This document shows positions 31,190-43,165 of a stretch of 64,000 nucleotides of DNA, piece after piece (the stretch's first letter is position 1; each line of letters opens with the position of its first letter). The position numbers and the translations under genes are program-made. The DNA is from Dermacentor variabilis (taxonomy: Eukaryota; Arthropoda; Arachnida; Ixodida; Ixodidae): positions 52,440,115-52,504,114 of the forward strand of contig NC_134573.1 of NCBI RefSeq assembly GCF_050947875.1, given 5' to 3'. The notes beneath the pieces were generated by a model. It was not told the origin of the DNA, did no database searches, and saw only the letters and a list, made by a program, of their open reading frames with translations.

Positions 31190-32665
31190 GGACCTGCTTC
31201 AGTGGACAAGTGCTTCAGGCCACCGACGCTTTCGCAAGAGTCAAGTCTGCCCTCGCCGCCGTCCCGCTGCTTAGACACCCAAAGCCAGACACCCACTGCC
31301 ATTGTGGCCGACGCTTCAAATACCGCTGTTGGTGCCGTTATGGAGCAATTCATCAATAATGCGTGGCATCCACTCGCCTTTTTCTCCAAGGAAGTGAAGC
31401 CTGCACAGCCCCGCTACAGCGTATTCGGCCGTGAATTACTCACCGTTTACATGGCTATCACACATTTTCGCCATTTCCTAGAAGGCCGTGCTTTTACTCT
31501 CTTGACTGACCGCAAGCCTCCTGTGCACGCAGTTAACCGTTTCTCGTCGCGTTGCTAGCCCCCAAGAGTCGACACCTTTCCTACATCTCCAAGTTTACAA
31601 CAACGTTCCAGCCAACTTTCCGAGTCGTGTCAATGGCGTTTCCACGTTGACGTCGGAAGCTTTCATCATCGATGTCAATTTACTCGCCAGTCAACAGCGT
31701 GACGACATCGAACTTCGTACCGTCCGAAATTCGTCAACGTGCCTAAAATTGGAGGACGTCGTTGTGACCACAGATGGTACGTCTGTCGTCTGCGACATTC
31801 TACCGACACGCCTAGACCATGCATTCAGGCATACCTTCGCAGACGTCTTTTTGAAACCGTACGCAACCTGTCGCATCATGGAATACGCACGACACAGAAG
31901 CGTCTTTCCAGTCGTTTCGTTTGGCCTCAGCTGAACACGCAAGTTCACGATTGGGTTCGCTGACGTTTGTCGTGTCAGAGCTATAAGATCCAGCGTCACC
32001 CTATCCGCTTGCCAAGTATTTCTTCCACCGGATGCTCGTTTTGACACCGCACACCTGGACCAAGTCGGCCCTCTCCCACCTTCGAATCGTTACTGCTACA
32101 TACTGATATGAATCGACCGCTATACACGGTGGCCAGAAGCTACAGCTATGTTTGCCATCTCAGCGCCCACTGTTGCAGCAGCTTTCATGTCTACGTGGAT
32201 GACATGGTTCGGCTACCTATCCACAATAATCACCGATCGCGGTCGGCAGTTTGACTAAGCACTCTTCAACGAACTACTCAAACTACTCGGAACGACTCAT
32301 TTCGCACGACTGCTTACCACAGGCAGTTCAATGAATTTGTTGAACATTTTAACCACCACCTCAAGGCCTCCCTTATGGCGCATGAATCACCGGAAAATTG
32401 GGTTCTACATGTGCATCTCGTCTTAGCATCAGAGCCGCACTCAAGAGCGGCCGAAGCTGCTCCTTTGCTAAGCTAGTCTACGGCGCTCACCTTCGCCTTC
32501 CGTGCAATTTTTTTATCACCACACCAAAACATCTACGCCATCACTTTCCGACTACATTGCCGAACAGCAAGCTTTCTTCAGCCAGATACGCCCCATACCT
32601 ACATGTTCTCAAGAAGCAAGGTCTCCGTACGTTTCTCCCGCACTCACCTCTGCTACCCAAGTTCT
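31190..32665 (+). pseudogene. Mag-like gypsy RNase H and integrase
   Basis: RNase H: IVADASNTAVGAVMEQF, RYSVFGRELLTVYMAITHF and FTLLTDRKP. Integrase: ESVRNLSHHGIRT-type zinc region (here ETVRNLSHHGIRTTQKRLSS), then AHLDQVGPLPPSNRYCYI with the first catalytic Asp, TIITDRGRQFD with the second, and a damaged third block. The AALKSGRSCSFAKLVYGAHL region follows. Several shifts and stops occur. It runs in frame into a different integrase at about 32665. Confidence 0.88.
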
Positions 32666-33745
32666 AGTCCTTCCCTCATCGCTGCGTCCAGAAGTACCGC
32701 ATCACCTACATGATTATATCGACCACTGGGTACCTCGTATTCTTCCGAAGGCTGTGGAGGATAGAGGAAAAGTGATATTAACCGTCTGTGATCGCCGAGG
32801 TTGCCCGTTACGTCAAGACATGCCTGGAGTGTCAGTGGCGCAAGACACCACCGGCAAGGCCCGCTGGATCACGGCAGCCGATCGAGCTTCCTTGCCAACC
32901 ACTTCAGCAGATCGCGATATAATTGTTGGGTTTCCGGCGTCAACATCCGGAAATAAGTGGATATTGTAGCGGCAGACTACCTCAGCCGCTTCACTGAAAC
33001 GAAATCTCTTCCGAAAGGTAGCGCAGCCGAAGGAGCGAAATTGTTCTACGAGAACATACTGCTGCTGCATGGCACCGCAGAAGTCCTCATCACCGACAGA
33101 GGAACGGCTTCATGAGCGGCGCTCAGCCGAGCCATTCTGCAATACAGCCAGACAAGCCACAGCAGGACAACTGACTACAACCAGCCAACGAATGGTATTG
33201 CGGAGCGCCTGATTAAGCCCCTCGCCGACATGGAAGCAATATACGTCGACGCAGAACACAATACTTGGGATGCCGTGCTTCCGTATGTAACCTTAGCTTA
33301 CAACACAGCTTTGCAGAAACAACGCAGATCCCTCCGCTCAAGCTGGTTTACCGCAGGAACCCGACGACGACTCTCGGCGCAAATCTTGCGCACGTCACCG
33401 GTGAAGAGAATCTTGACGTCGCCACGTATCTCTAGCACGCCGAAGAAGCCCGCCACCTACGCATCAAGAATCATCAGAGGACCGACAGCCGACACTACAA
33501 CCTGCGACGACGCTACGTCGCGTATAAGCTCGGAAACTGTGTTTGGGTTTGGACCTCAAAACGCCGACGATGAGTTAGGGAGAACTTTGCGCCGCTATTT
33601 CGTACCCCAAATAAATCATCCAACACATTCGCACACTCGACTATGAGGTCGCGCCGGAGGCATTTCGCTATTACAACGGCATCGCTCACGACCTGAAAGA
33701 CTGCATGTTATGCGACTTAAGCCATTCTTCCATTGCTAATCAACT
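32666..33745 (+). pseudogene. Integrase part of a second gypsy family
   Basis: From LPSSLRPEV onward the sequence matches the other gypsy type: ASTSGNKWI, then LITDRGTAS, TNGIAERLIKPLADM, NTWDAVLPYVTLAYNTA, and near the end a GPY/F-like module split over frames (LRRYF near 33595, LDYEV near 33640). Frameshifts occur near 32970, 33110 and 33310. It has no 5' half of its own in the window. Confidence 0.88.
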
Positions 33746-33926
33746 TAGGGACCTTGCATAGCTGAACTCTGGGCTTTCTTTTTTTCTTACTTTATTCCTT
33801 TCGACTTCGTTTCTTTGAGGTTTTGTTACTGTCTACTAAGTGCGCTTTTATTTTTTCCCGCTCTTCTGTAATCTTTTAGCATCAGGAAGATGATTGTTGA
33901 AAGGCGGTCCTTGCCACGAGTACTTC

Positions 33927-34331
33927 TGTATCTCTTTCGGGTGACCGGTTTTCACCGCCTAAAAATGTTATCGCTCAACGTGGAAGGCGCCCGCCTTTAT
34001 TGGTACTTTCTCGGATGTTATCGACGGTTCTTGCTTCTGTGTGTTGCCGCCAAAGCTTGTGTAATCTGAGTGCATGTGTGACGCGAATTCTGTAGAGCTT
34101 TCAGGAAGACACGCGGGCACCAGCGATTACTCTGGAATCCTCGATGGCCCATGTATAAAAGCCGATGCGATTGACCGGCAGATCAGATTTCCACTATAGC
34201 CGACTGTGTTCGCCGCTATCTTTGCGCTTTAAGTGCAGCCTGTTTTTGTGGGCACTGATTCGCCCAATAAAAGTTAGTTTCACCATTCACAGTATTGTTA
34301 CTGTGTTCTTTGCCGTCACTACTACGTGACA
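33927..34331 (+). repeat. 3' LTR of the second gypsy family
   Basis: Homologous to 25463-25873. It carries TATAAAAG at 34154-34161 and AATAAA at 34266-34271 and ends CTACGTGACA. It follows the integrase end by about 190 bp, as expected for a 3' LTR. The left end is approximate. Confidence 0.8.
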
Positions 34332-34599
34332 ATATCGTTGTGCCCGTGTAGATGTGCTTGTAGTCTTAGCTAATGTTTGTTAGCCACCACTTTCGCCAGG
34401 AACTTATGTCTACGACTAACATGTAAAAGGAGCCCCTACGCTCACACATGTATTTTTTGTTTACTCATACTGTTGGCCTGTCGGCCGTTACAGGGTGGGT
34501 CAAAGCAGCACTTCACCAATTAGTACAATACCTGGTATTACAATAATACATATAGCACAAAAATAAATATTGTTATATTAATGATTACTTATGTGGAAC
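34332..34599. other. No gene seen; possible LINE tail
   Basis: A GTTACAGGGTGGGTCAAAGC segment near 34490 resembles hairpin-containing LINE 3' ends. Nothing else is recognised. Confidence 0.35.
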
Positions 34600-34960
34600 G
34601 AGTTGACACAGTCAAGTATCTTGGTGTCAGGATAGCAAGATCGCTGAAATGTGGCGTACATATGAAGGTTGCCCATACGCATTCATAAGACTCTGCCTTT
34701 TACGTACATAACTAGCAACAGCGCCCAGCTCGGTGAAATTAACAGTCTTTAAGACTCTGGTAATGCCAATATTAGAATATGGCAGCATAGTATGGATCCC
34801 TCATCGAAATATTTAATCTTATCAATCGCAAAAATTGAAAACAGGGCACTGCGGTTGATGTACACAAAATATTCAGGTCATAAGAAGCTGACAATCACTG
34901 ACACCATGGACAACATCGCGGAAATTACTTGCGCTAAATAAATGAAATAAAGAAACGATA
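34600..34960 (+). pseudogene. LINE RT C-terminal relic
   Basis: VDTVKYLGVRIARSLKCGVH is the KYLGV block after the RT core. It is followed in shifted frames by pieces of the region that reads LEYGSIVWDPH in intact elements. Heavily broken, CR1-like. Confidence 0.75.
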
Positions 34961-35060
34961 TATAATGTAAATGATAGTGGATGAAAAAACAACTTGGCGC
35001 ATATGGGGAACTATCTCACAACCTTCTCACGGATTGTTATAGAATTGAAGGTTATGGGAT

Positions 35061-35296
35061 AACCCGCCGTGGTTGCTCATTGGCTATCGTGTTGGCTTGC
35101 TAAGTACGAGATCACGGGATTGAATCCCGGCCACGGCGGACGCATTTCGACGGAGGCGAAATGCGCAAACACCCGTTGGCTTAGATTTAAGTGCACGTTA
35201 AAAAAACCCAGGTCATCGAATTTTCTAAAGTACTCCACTACGGCGTGCCTCATAACCAGAACGTGGTTTTGACACGTAAAACCCCATAATTTTTTT
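35061..35296 (+). mobile_element. Complete tRNA-derived SINE with target duplication
   Basis: 236 bp: head AACCCGCCGTGGTTGCTC with tRNA-like A/B boxes (GGGATTGAATCCC), body GCATTTCGACGGAGGCG, GTTAAAAAAACCCAGGTC, and tail AAACCCCATAATTTTTT. AAGGTTATGGGAT (35048-35060) and AAGGTTCTGGGAT (35297-35309) flank it, a 13-bp target duplication with one difference. It is the best-preserved SINE here. Confidence 0.92.
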
Positions 35297-36240
35297 AAGG
35301 TTCTGGGATCGTTTCCCGCCTGCGGCAAGTTGTTTTTTCATCCACTTTCATTCTCATAAGTTTAGTATTTCCTTATTTTATTTATTAAGCACAAGTAATT
35401 TCCCCAATGTTGTCCTTGGTGTCAGTGTTTGTAGGTGTCTTATGATATGACTACTAAAAATCGAGCCCCTTGCTTAACCCGCTTTTTTCTTGTTTATTAC
35501 AAAATACTCAAGGTATGACAGTGTAAGCACGCTTCGAACCCAAACGGGCAAGCCAACACTTGCTTGCCGGAAGAAGCTAGCCTGCTTGATGTTTCTCAAT
35601 CTTCTTTACCATAACCTCACAACGTTAACAAAATCCGGGTACTTGGTGTCCCTCGGACGTGATTCCACTAGAAATAACCGTGGTAAATGTTACAGACAAC
35701 ATTTTTGTCGTTGTAACATTAGAAAATACTCCCCTTTTTCCCTACAACTGCAAAGCTCTAGAATTCCCTTTCAAGTAACCTTGTTTTTTCACAATCTGCG
35801 CCCCTATTTGTCTCGACATTCGAATTGCACATTGAGTCATTATCAGAATTATGAATGCGCTGATATTGTCTTGGCTGAGCGTTCTTCAAAAGCTTATCAC
35901 TGATGCATTTCCATGCCGCTACTTCCTGAACACGTGCCACTGTCCGTATGTTCTTTCGTGCCTTTTCGCGCTCGGTTTCTGCATACGTTTGTCCATTGTA
36001 TGCAAATATAATATTCATTGTATTCGATACTGTTATTATATTGCATGGCAAACATATTGTACAGTTTGTTCTGTAGTAACTACTTCTTGCACTTTATAGG
36101 GCGTAGCCATTGTGTACTTTGTTCTTGTGTCCTTGTATTTACTTTTTACTTGTACGGCGTGTCGATTATAACCAATGCATGTTCCTTCTGGCCTTGATGT
36201 ATATCCTGTTTGTATGTCCACTAATGTAAGAACTTAGGGA
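35297..36240 (+). pseudogene. LINE C-terminal end and 3' region
   Basis: A frame from about 35490 contains STRNNRGKCYRQHFCRCNIR and KYSPFSLQLQSSRIPF, the usual C-terminal end of CR1-like ORF2 (short blocks before the final NSLP-type motif). Sequence at 35300-35480 looks like part of a dispersed repeat (CCCGCCTGCGGCAAGTTG). No catalytic part remains. Confidence 0.6.
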
Positions 36241-36285
36241 GAAGATGCGGAAGGCGGGAGATAGAAACTCAAGAAGATGAGGAAT

Positions 36286-36718
<433 letters not shown>

Positions 36719-36799
36719 TTTGCGCAGTGCTGTATGATCCTCTGAAAGCTAACAGTATTAGTAAATAAATAAATCTTTTCAGATCCCGCGCGTGAATCA

Positions 36800-37149
36800 A
36801 ATGCTGGCGTACATTCTCGATCGCATTCCAGCACCCGCAATTGCGCTGCATCGCATGATCATTCAAGTCTGATGAACCGACGCCTTGATCCGTAGTTCAG
36901 ATTCTGTCAAAGGACGACTTTGTGCGCAGCCATCTTTCTGCTATTTTTTTCAACGCAAGCTCGCCTAATAATGAGTTCGGTTTGAGGCTTACCTTTTTTG
37001 GAATTTCCGTGTACTTCACATCATTACAACATGACAATATAGACATGCAGCGTTTTCCTTGAAGTAATATTGGGGAATAGGCTACTACATTTGTTGGGTT
37101 GGCGTTAACACTTCAAACGAAATAATTTACTGTTTACAACTAACATTTT
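36800..37149. other. No gene seen
   Basis: AT-rich sequence without motif-bearing frames or matched repeats. Confidence 0.5.
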
Positions 37150-37700
37150 AATGTAATCGATTGTAAACGACAGCAAACCGGACATTACCGGGAGGTGGAA
37201 AGAATAATCGAAATTTCAATACTTCTTAGTCTGCTTTCACCTGATGGCAGAGAATAAAATTTCAACAGAAATATTCTTGTGGTAATTAGAAGCCTGTTAG
37301 GATTGGAGCGCCATTTAAATAGGCCTAATCTTTCCGCATTGAAATTGGGGATACGCGGATGTGCGACTCTTGTGCAACTAAAGAAACAATTGAACATATG
37401 TGTATGTCCCTAGTACGACGTCGAGCGTGAAGCTCTTCCGACAGCCTTCAAACGGCTAGACTAGACGATTTCCGAAAATAAGATCCTTGGATCATGACCA
37501 GACGCATCGTTGGCACAGAAAGCCATGAACGCGTTGTTGCAGTACCTCAAATCGCCAGGTACTGCCAACCGCTTGTACACTCGGTGCTAACGCTCATATT
37601 TACGCGAAACTCTGCTCTCTATCACCTGTCTCCTTCTTTACATCCCCGTACACCTTCCCCTCGTGTAGAGAAGCTGATCGAGCGTGGGTCTGGTTAAATT
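37150..37700 (+). pseudogene. LINE C-terminal zinc-finger region relic
   Basis: Plus-strand pieces read MCDSCATKETIEHMCMS, a CX2C..H finger as in the C-termini of I/R1-like LINEs. They are followed by YDVEREALPTAFKRLD and AQKAMNALLQYLKSPGTANR. Stops separate them. It resembles the end of the LINE at 28372-29180 in type. Confidence 0.65.
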
Positions 37701-38334
37701 CCCTGACGGTCCTCTTTTATATGGATATCCCTCTCCCTATCCGCTTGAAAATGTTTAATCTGAGTATCACGTGCTTTTGACATATGTCGAACCGTCAAAC
37801 AAAGGGTTATTCATAAAGTTTTATATTCTGCGAAGGTATCTTACCCCTCCTGCTTTTCACTCCGATTCACAACAACGTAAAAGACGAAAGGACTGCGTGA
37901 AGTGCATCTTCAGTACAAACCGTAGAGCTATCGTAGCGGCCCTCGCCTACATCATTTAGTCTTAGATAGGAAATGTGCATTTAAATTGGCGCATCGCGTA
38001 CCCGAAGATAGCTGCCTGCGACCAACCCAGCTAGGCTGGTTTCACTTCGTACCTCACCTTAGGACGGATGAGCCAGGTTACAGAAAAAAAGCACAACATC
38101 CTAGAGAAAAGAAAAGATAATAGAAGAAAGAGCCAGGGAGGTTAAACATAGACATGCCTGGTTGGCTGCCGTAGACCTGGGCAGAGAAAACATTTAGTGG
38201 CAATTTAGCGGTAAATGTGAAAAAATTGCGGTAGGCATTTCGTCACACATTGTTGAGGTCCGGGTTTTATTATGATGGTCACGTACCCCACATAGCTATG
38301 TGTTCTATAGAAGCTCAATCAACACACACAAACT
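37701..38334. other. No gene seen
   Basis: Unassigned sequence with purine-rich runs near 38095-38140; no credible coding frame. Confidence 0.5.
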
Positions 38335-38338
38335 CATA

Positions 38339-38419
<81 letters not shown>
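38335..38419. repeat. (AT)n microsatellite
   Basis: About 80 bp of AT dinucleotides with one G. It abuts the 5' LTR of the next gypsy element. Confidence 0.97.
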
Positions 38420-38421
<2 letters not shown>

Positions 38422-38541
38422 TCGTTGTGGGGCTAACGAGACGACGTAGTGGGGCTGACCTTACGTTTGGCCATATTGATTGTACCGGCCATATTTTCTG
38501 ATAAACATGGTCCCTCTTAACCTTATATCTCTGCCCGTTGC
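38420..38541 (+). repeat. 5' LTR of third gypsy (diverged)
   Basis: It is paired with 41825-41948; identity is clear in blocks but reduced, with indels. The 5' edge abuts (AT)n, so the exact start is unclear. Confidence 0.65.
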
Positions 38542-38550
38542 ATTTTTTTT

Positions 38551-39156
38551 TTGAGGTGCGGGGTGTTGCACAAGACGAAACTCCGCAGCGGGCTTGTCCT
38601 CGGTTGCCCTATCATGCTGATAGACGACCAAGCCGCTGGAAAGTACGGCGTGAGCCCACGGCACACCAAGGTTTCAGCATCCACGACACCGCAACTGTCA
38701 GTCGTCCTGACCTCTCCGTGCGACCGCGGCACCTTCTCTGGTTACGGCACTGACAAAGTCGACATCGAAGGATGGCTTGGCATATACGAACACGTCGCTG
38801 TGCACAACCGATGGGATCCGACAGTGATGCTCGCAAATATTCTCTTCTACTTCAAGGGACCAGCACATACCTGGTATGACACACATGAGGAAGGCCAGAC
38901 CAGCTGCGACGTATGTAAGCAAATACTTCTTGACCTTTTCGGGAAGCACGCTGGTCTCAAGTGCGCCGCAGCGAAAGACCTATCCTGTCAGGCTCAGACA
39001 GCTAGCGACTTGTACGTTACGTACATCCTTGATGTCCTAGCTATTTGCCGCCGCGTCGATGCCAGTATGCTCGAGGCTGACAAAGTGAGGCACATTCTAA
39101 AGATAATCGCCGATGATGCGTTTAACTTGGTGATCTTAAAGACTGCTCGACTGTAG
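38551..39156 (+). pseudogene. Third gypsy gag, capsid part
   Basis: A 201-codon stretch includes DRGTFSGYGTDKVDIEGWLG, NRWDPTVMLANILFYFKG, WYDTHEEGQTSCDVC and ADKVRHILKIIADDAFNLV. These align block by block with gag of the 5.9-11.5 kb element. The nucleocapsid part with the zinc knuckle is missing: the frame stops at 39156, and protease sequence follows within a few bases. Confidence 0.9.
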
Positions 39157-39168
39157 ACGAAATTACCC

Positions 39169-41850
39169 ATGATTGCAAATTTTTTATCTGCCCACTCAAC
39201 TATAATTGACAGCTCCGCTGGTGAAGTCAAACTTGATTTTTCGGATTTTACCAACCTTACCGACACCATACCGATCCAGCTGTGTTGCGCAAACTTTGTT
39301 CGTCTATCCCCGCAGGAACTGACCTGTATCACTGCTGTGCCCAACTCGTGTGTACCGATTCGTGACTATGTTGTCACTCTGTGCCAGAGCCTTACTTTAA
39401 CACGGTGAGTCATTTCCTCACAGCCTAGTGACCGTATCGGCTAAGAAAATTTACCTTCCGCTCCTGAATTTCGGATTCAGCGCTCAGGTACTACCCAAAG
39501 GGATCTCGGTCCCACATTGTCGCCTCGCACGAGTGTGACCTTTCGTCCTTCTCGCCTCTTCCGTATTCCTCCAACTCTTCCTCCGCCTGCAATTCTCATT
39601 CAGCCACATTGCCTCCAGCGCACGAGAACATTACAAGATGATAGCCCTGGCCTCTACTTCCACACAAACCGACAATCTCCGTCATCTGCTCACATGTTAT
39701 TGCGACATTTTTGGCCTTCACGGTGGACCTTTGCGACAAACCTCCATAGTTAAGCATCGCAAAGATGTCGGCGATAGAACGCCTATTCACAGACGTCCCT
39801 ATCGCGTGTAACCCGCCGAACGCCGAGTAATACAGCAGCAGGCTGATAAGATGTCTACCAAGGGCATTATTCAACCACTGTCGATACCATGGGCTTCTCC
39901 TACTAAGGACAGCGCTTGGCGATTCTGCAGGTTACCACCGTCAAAACAAGATAAAGAAGGATTTCTATCTACTGCCACGCATACACGACGCACTGGATCG
40001 CCTACACGGTACGACGTATTTTTCATCAATAGACCAGCGCTCCGGTTACTGGCAGATTGCCGTCGATGACATGGACCATGAGAAGACCGCATGACCAGAT
40101 GGCCTTCATCAGTTTCGAGTCATGCTATTCGGCTTGTACAACGCTCTAGCAACCTTCGCTCGCATGCTTGGCAACTCTTGCACAGCTTTAAGTGATCTAT
40201 GCCCTTGTTATCTCGACGACGCCATCGCATTCTCGCCCACCTTCGCGACACACTTTGAACGTCGTTCGTCTCTCCTTTATGTCTTCAGTGCTGCAGGGCT
40301 GCAATAAATTTTTTTGAAGTGCCACTTTGGTCTCGCCCAAATTACTATCCTCGGTCATCCCATCGACTCATCTGGTGTTCGCCCCGATCCCCCCAAAATT
40401 CGTACTGTTGTCAATTTTCCTGTGCCGACCTCGGCCGAAGACGTCCGCAGCCTTGCAGGCTTATGCTCCAATTTCCCTCGATTTGTCGGAAATTTTGCGT
40501 ACATTGCTCGGCCTCTGACTGAACGTCTGAAGAAAGGTGCCCCATTTTCATGGGGTCCTGACAAATGTTCCAATGCCTTATGACCCTGCTTACTACTTCG
40601 CCTATCTTTGCTCACTTCGACCCAACTGCCCCAATAGAGGTCTGTACAGATGCTAGTGGCTATGAAATTTGCATGGCTTTAGGTCCGTGTTAACGTGGGT
40701 GTGGCAAACTTATTGCGTACGCAACTCACCTGCTTTCACAAGCTGAACGTCATTGCTCCATTACAGAGTGCGAGTGCCTCGCACTTGTATGGGCAGTGAG
40801 AAAATTCCGGCCGTACTTATACGGTCGACCTTTCACTGTTACCGTCCTAAGGAGCCTGTTATGCTTGTGGCTGGAACCCTCCAGCCAATTGATATACCCA
40901 CCGAACCGTTTTGTCTTGTTGGCCTCTACCAGTCGGGCCCTTTTCCTAGCTCCAGAGCTGGAAAGTAATACGCCGCCATTGCAACGAATTATTCAACGAG
41001 CTATGGCGTCACACGAGCCATCCAGACCAGTCGTGTTACTGACGTCGCAGACTTCCTGCTCCATGGCGTCATCTTACACCTCGGAGCTCCCCGCCAGCTT
41101 CTCACAGACAGGGGCAAGTACTTTTTATTGAGCACCTACTTCGCTTTTCTGCCACGAAACACAACTTCACGACAGTATACCACCCTCAAGCGAACGGACT
41201 CATTGAACGTCTTAACCGAGCACTTACAGATATGCTCTCAATGTATGTATCCTCAGATCACCAGACTGGGACGCTGCGCTTCCATTTGCGAGGTTCGCCT
41301 ACAACTCGTCACCTCACGACGCCGCTCTGTACTCCCCCTTTTATCTCCTCTTTTATCTCCTCACCCGAAAATGCCTTTCGACACGCTATTGCCAACTGCT
41401 CTCGTGTCCCTGTCTGAGTACGCTTGGGATGCTATCGCTACAACCGCCCTGGTATGCCAGATTGCGCACCGTCGCCTTTCTGAGTCGCAGCCAAGACAGA
41501 AGTCTCTTTACAACAACCGTCATCGTGATGTCTAGTTCTCTGCCGGCGTCCTCATTCTCCTTTGGACTCCTTCACGGCATGTGGTCGTATCAGAAAAACT
41601 GTTCTCCCAGTATTCTGACCCTTACCGCGTCGTCCGACAGCTCAGTTATATGACTTATGAAGTAGCTCCAGCCGATGCTTGCCCTCTTCCACGTCAACTT
41701 ATATCGTCCACGTGGGCCGTCTCGAGCCAAATCATGCGGTCGCCATGTAGAAGACGCCACGTCGGCGCTTTCGTCGCCGGGGGTGATGAAAACAGTGCCA
41801 TGAGAGGGACAAAGACGACGATCACCAATAAGGCGAAAGAGACGACGTAG
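39169..41850 (+). pseudogene. Third gypsy pol remnant
   Basis: In order: protease end (FLSAHSTIIDSSAGEVKLDF), linker, RT (YFSSIDQRSGYWQ-type block near 40015, YLDDAIAFSPTFATHFERR, SSGVRPDPPKIRTVVNFPV), RNase H start (EVCTDASGYE near 40645), a deletion, an integrase piece (LTDRGKYF near 41105), and the C-terminal region (SEKLFSQYSDPYRVVRQL). The DTG active site is gone. At least eight frame changes or stops occur. Confidence 0.85.
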
Positions 41851-41948
41851 TGAGGCTAAGCTAACGTTCGGCTATACTGGTTGTACCGGCCATATATTAA
41901 ACGCAGTAAACGAGCTCCGATGTAACCTTATCTGCTGCCCGTTTCAGT
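41825..41948 (+). repeat. 3' LTR of third gypsy (diverged)
   Basis: It contains GAGACGACGTAGTGAGGCT, TTGTACCGGCCATAT and TGTAACCTTATCTGCTGCCC, matching 38440-38540. Confidence 0.65.
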
Positions 41949-42047
41949 ATGTTCCTGTAAATCCACAGGCCACCTAATAGAAGACCACTAAACCGGGGCA
42001 GCGTCGGCTGAACAGTGATCAATTGTACAGTACCAGTTTGTTTTCTT

Positions 42048-42085
42048 CCTCTTGTACACTTCACCGTGCCGGCGCCAATTATCTC
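42048..42085 (-). other. Short segment shared with 44660-44692
   Basis: The minus strand reads GGAGATAATTGGCGCCGGCAC, then GGTGAAG. The same GGCGCCGGCACGGTGAAG occurs at 44665-44690, also on the minus strand. TGGCGCC starts are used as primer-binding sites by some LTR elements, so both may be leader relics of one family. No linked LTR was confirmed. Confidence 0.35.
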
Positions 42086-42399
42086 CAGCACAATTACGCC
42101 CCAATGTAAAAGGAGCCATTATGGTGACCTAGTGAAAAGACAGCATCGGCGGGTCGTAGCAATGTTTAAGCCGTACTACATGAACTACTTGGTGCCGTTC
42201 GCAGCGGTGATCAGGAGATGGCTGGAGGGGCTCGGCAACATTTTTCACGGGTGATGCTTTCTGTCGTACGCGTTAGGGGCCGTGGTAGTTCAATAGAAAC
42301 CTATTGGATTGGCCAGGAGGTGTAACCGGGACCCTTGACCAAACAGACAATCCAGCGGACTAGGGTGGTTGCTTGGGCTAGTTGGTAATTCATGAAATT

Positions 42400-43140
42400 T
42401 CATGAAAATTCATGAAGCAGCGACTTGGCAGAAAGCGGTATGCATGTTTTTCAAGATAAACTAAACCTTCTAATCATTGAGGATTCTTTCCTCGTTAAAG
42501 ATTCTGGTGAAGTTATTAGTTTTTAAAAGAGAATGAAAAGGGACTCAAGATGTTCTCGATGAACGTTAGAGATCTGTACTGTTCACTTCCGCATGACAAG
42601 TTGCTTCTGGTTGTTGAAGAATGCATTGATGACTATGGATCAGTTGGCTTTCAGAATGCTGCAGGTGTTTCTGTTAGCAGCCTTCTTGAATTGCTCACCT
42701 TCTACTTGAAATGAACTTACCTCTCATGGAATGAACAAATTTACATACAAAGGAATGGTGTATGCATAGGAACATGTCTGGCGCCCGTACTAAGTGGTAT
42801 TTATCTAGCTCATCATGATCGCAATATTTATGGTCACTTAGCCGCGTCCCCTGTTGTCAAAGTGTGCGGGTTTGTGGACGACTACCTGATATTTACTGAT
42901 TGCACTAATCCCGCTTTTGAGCCTGCTGTTTCTGATCTTTAAGAAAGAGCTGGAGCCTCGAGAACTTACGCATGAGGTGCCCATTGATGATTCCTTGCGC
43001 TTTCTAGATCTCAGGCGGAGCCTTGCTAACAAACATGTGTGCTGGTGCTTCGAACCGAGAAGTAAGAAGCCACTCTTGCCCTTTAACTCCGCACACTAAC
43101 TCGTTGAACGAGGTATTGTAAAGTTATGTCTCGTAAACAG
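42400..43140 (+). pseudogene. Penelope-like reverse transcriptase
   Basis: FSMNVRDLYCSLPHDKLLLV holds the first Asp motif (intact elements of this type read near DVxSLY). GTCLAPVLSGIYLA is next, then the catalytic box CGFVDDYLIF and, after a shift, SLRFLDLRRSLANKHVCWCF. A stop at about 42712 and frame changes near 42940 inactivate it. Confidence 0.9.
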
Positions 43141-43165
43141 CCTCAATAAATCGCGCCCACACCAG

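Larger units (their letters stand above)
27690..32665 (+). mobile_element. Mag-like Ty3/gypsy element, mosaic and dead
   Basis: Leader with primer-binding site (27891), gag (27941 on), protease (29185), RT (30400-31015), RNase H (31190-31560) and integrase (31750-32665) lie on the plus strand. A LINE (28372-29180) and a TTAA element (29590-30322) are inserted. The 3' end is replaced at about 32665 by another gypsy family. Motifs differ clearly from the other gypsies in the window (protease FLVDTGADVSILP, RT FGLRNAGQSFQ), so this is a separate clade. Confidence 0.9.
38420..41950 (+). mobile_element. Third decayed Ty3/gypsy, 3.5 kb
   Basis: LTR-like ends at about 38420-38541 and 41825-41948 share AGACGACGTAGTG, GATTGTACCGGCCATAT-like sequence and TAACCTTAT..CTGCCCGTT. 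Between them lie gag and a pol with large deletions: most of protease and nucleocapsid, and RNase H to integrase. GAGGTGCGGGGT just after the 5' LTR resembles a degenerate form of the primer-binding site of the intact element. Confidence 0.85.
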
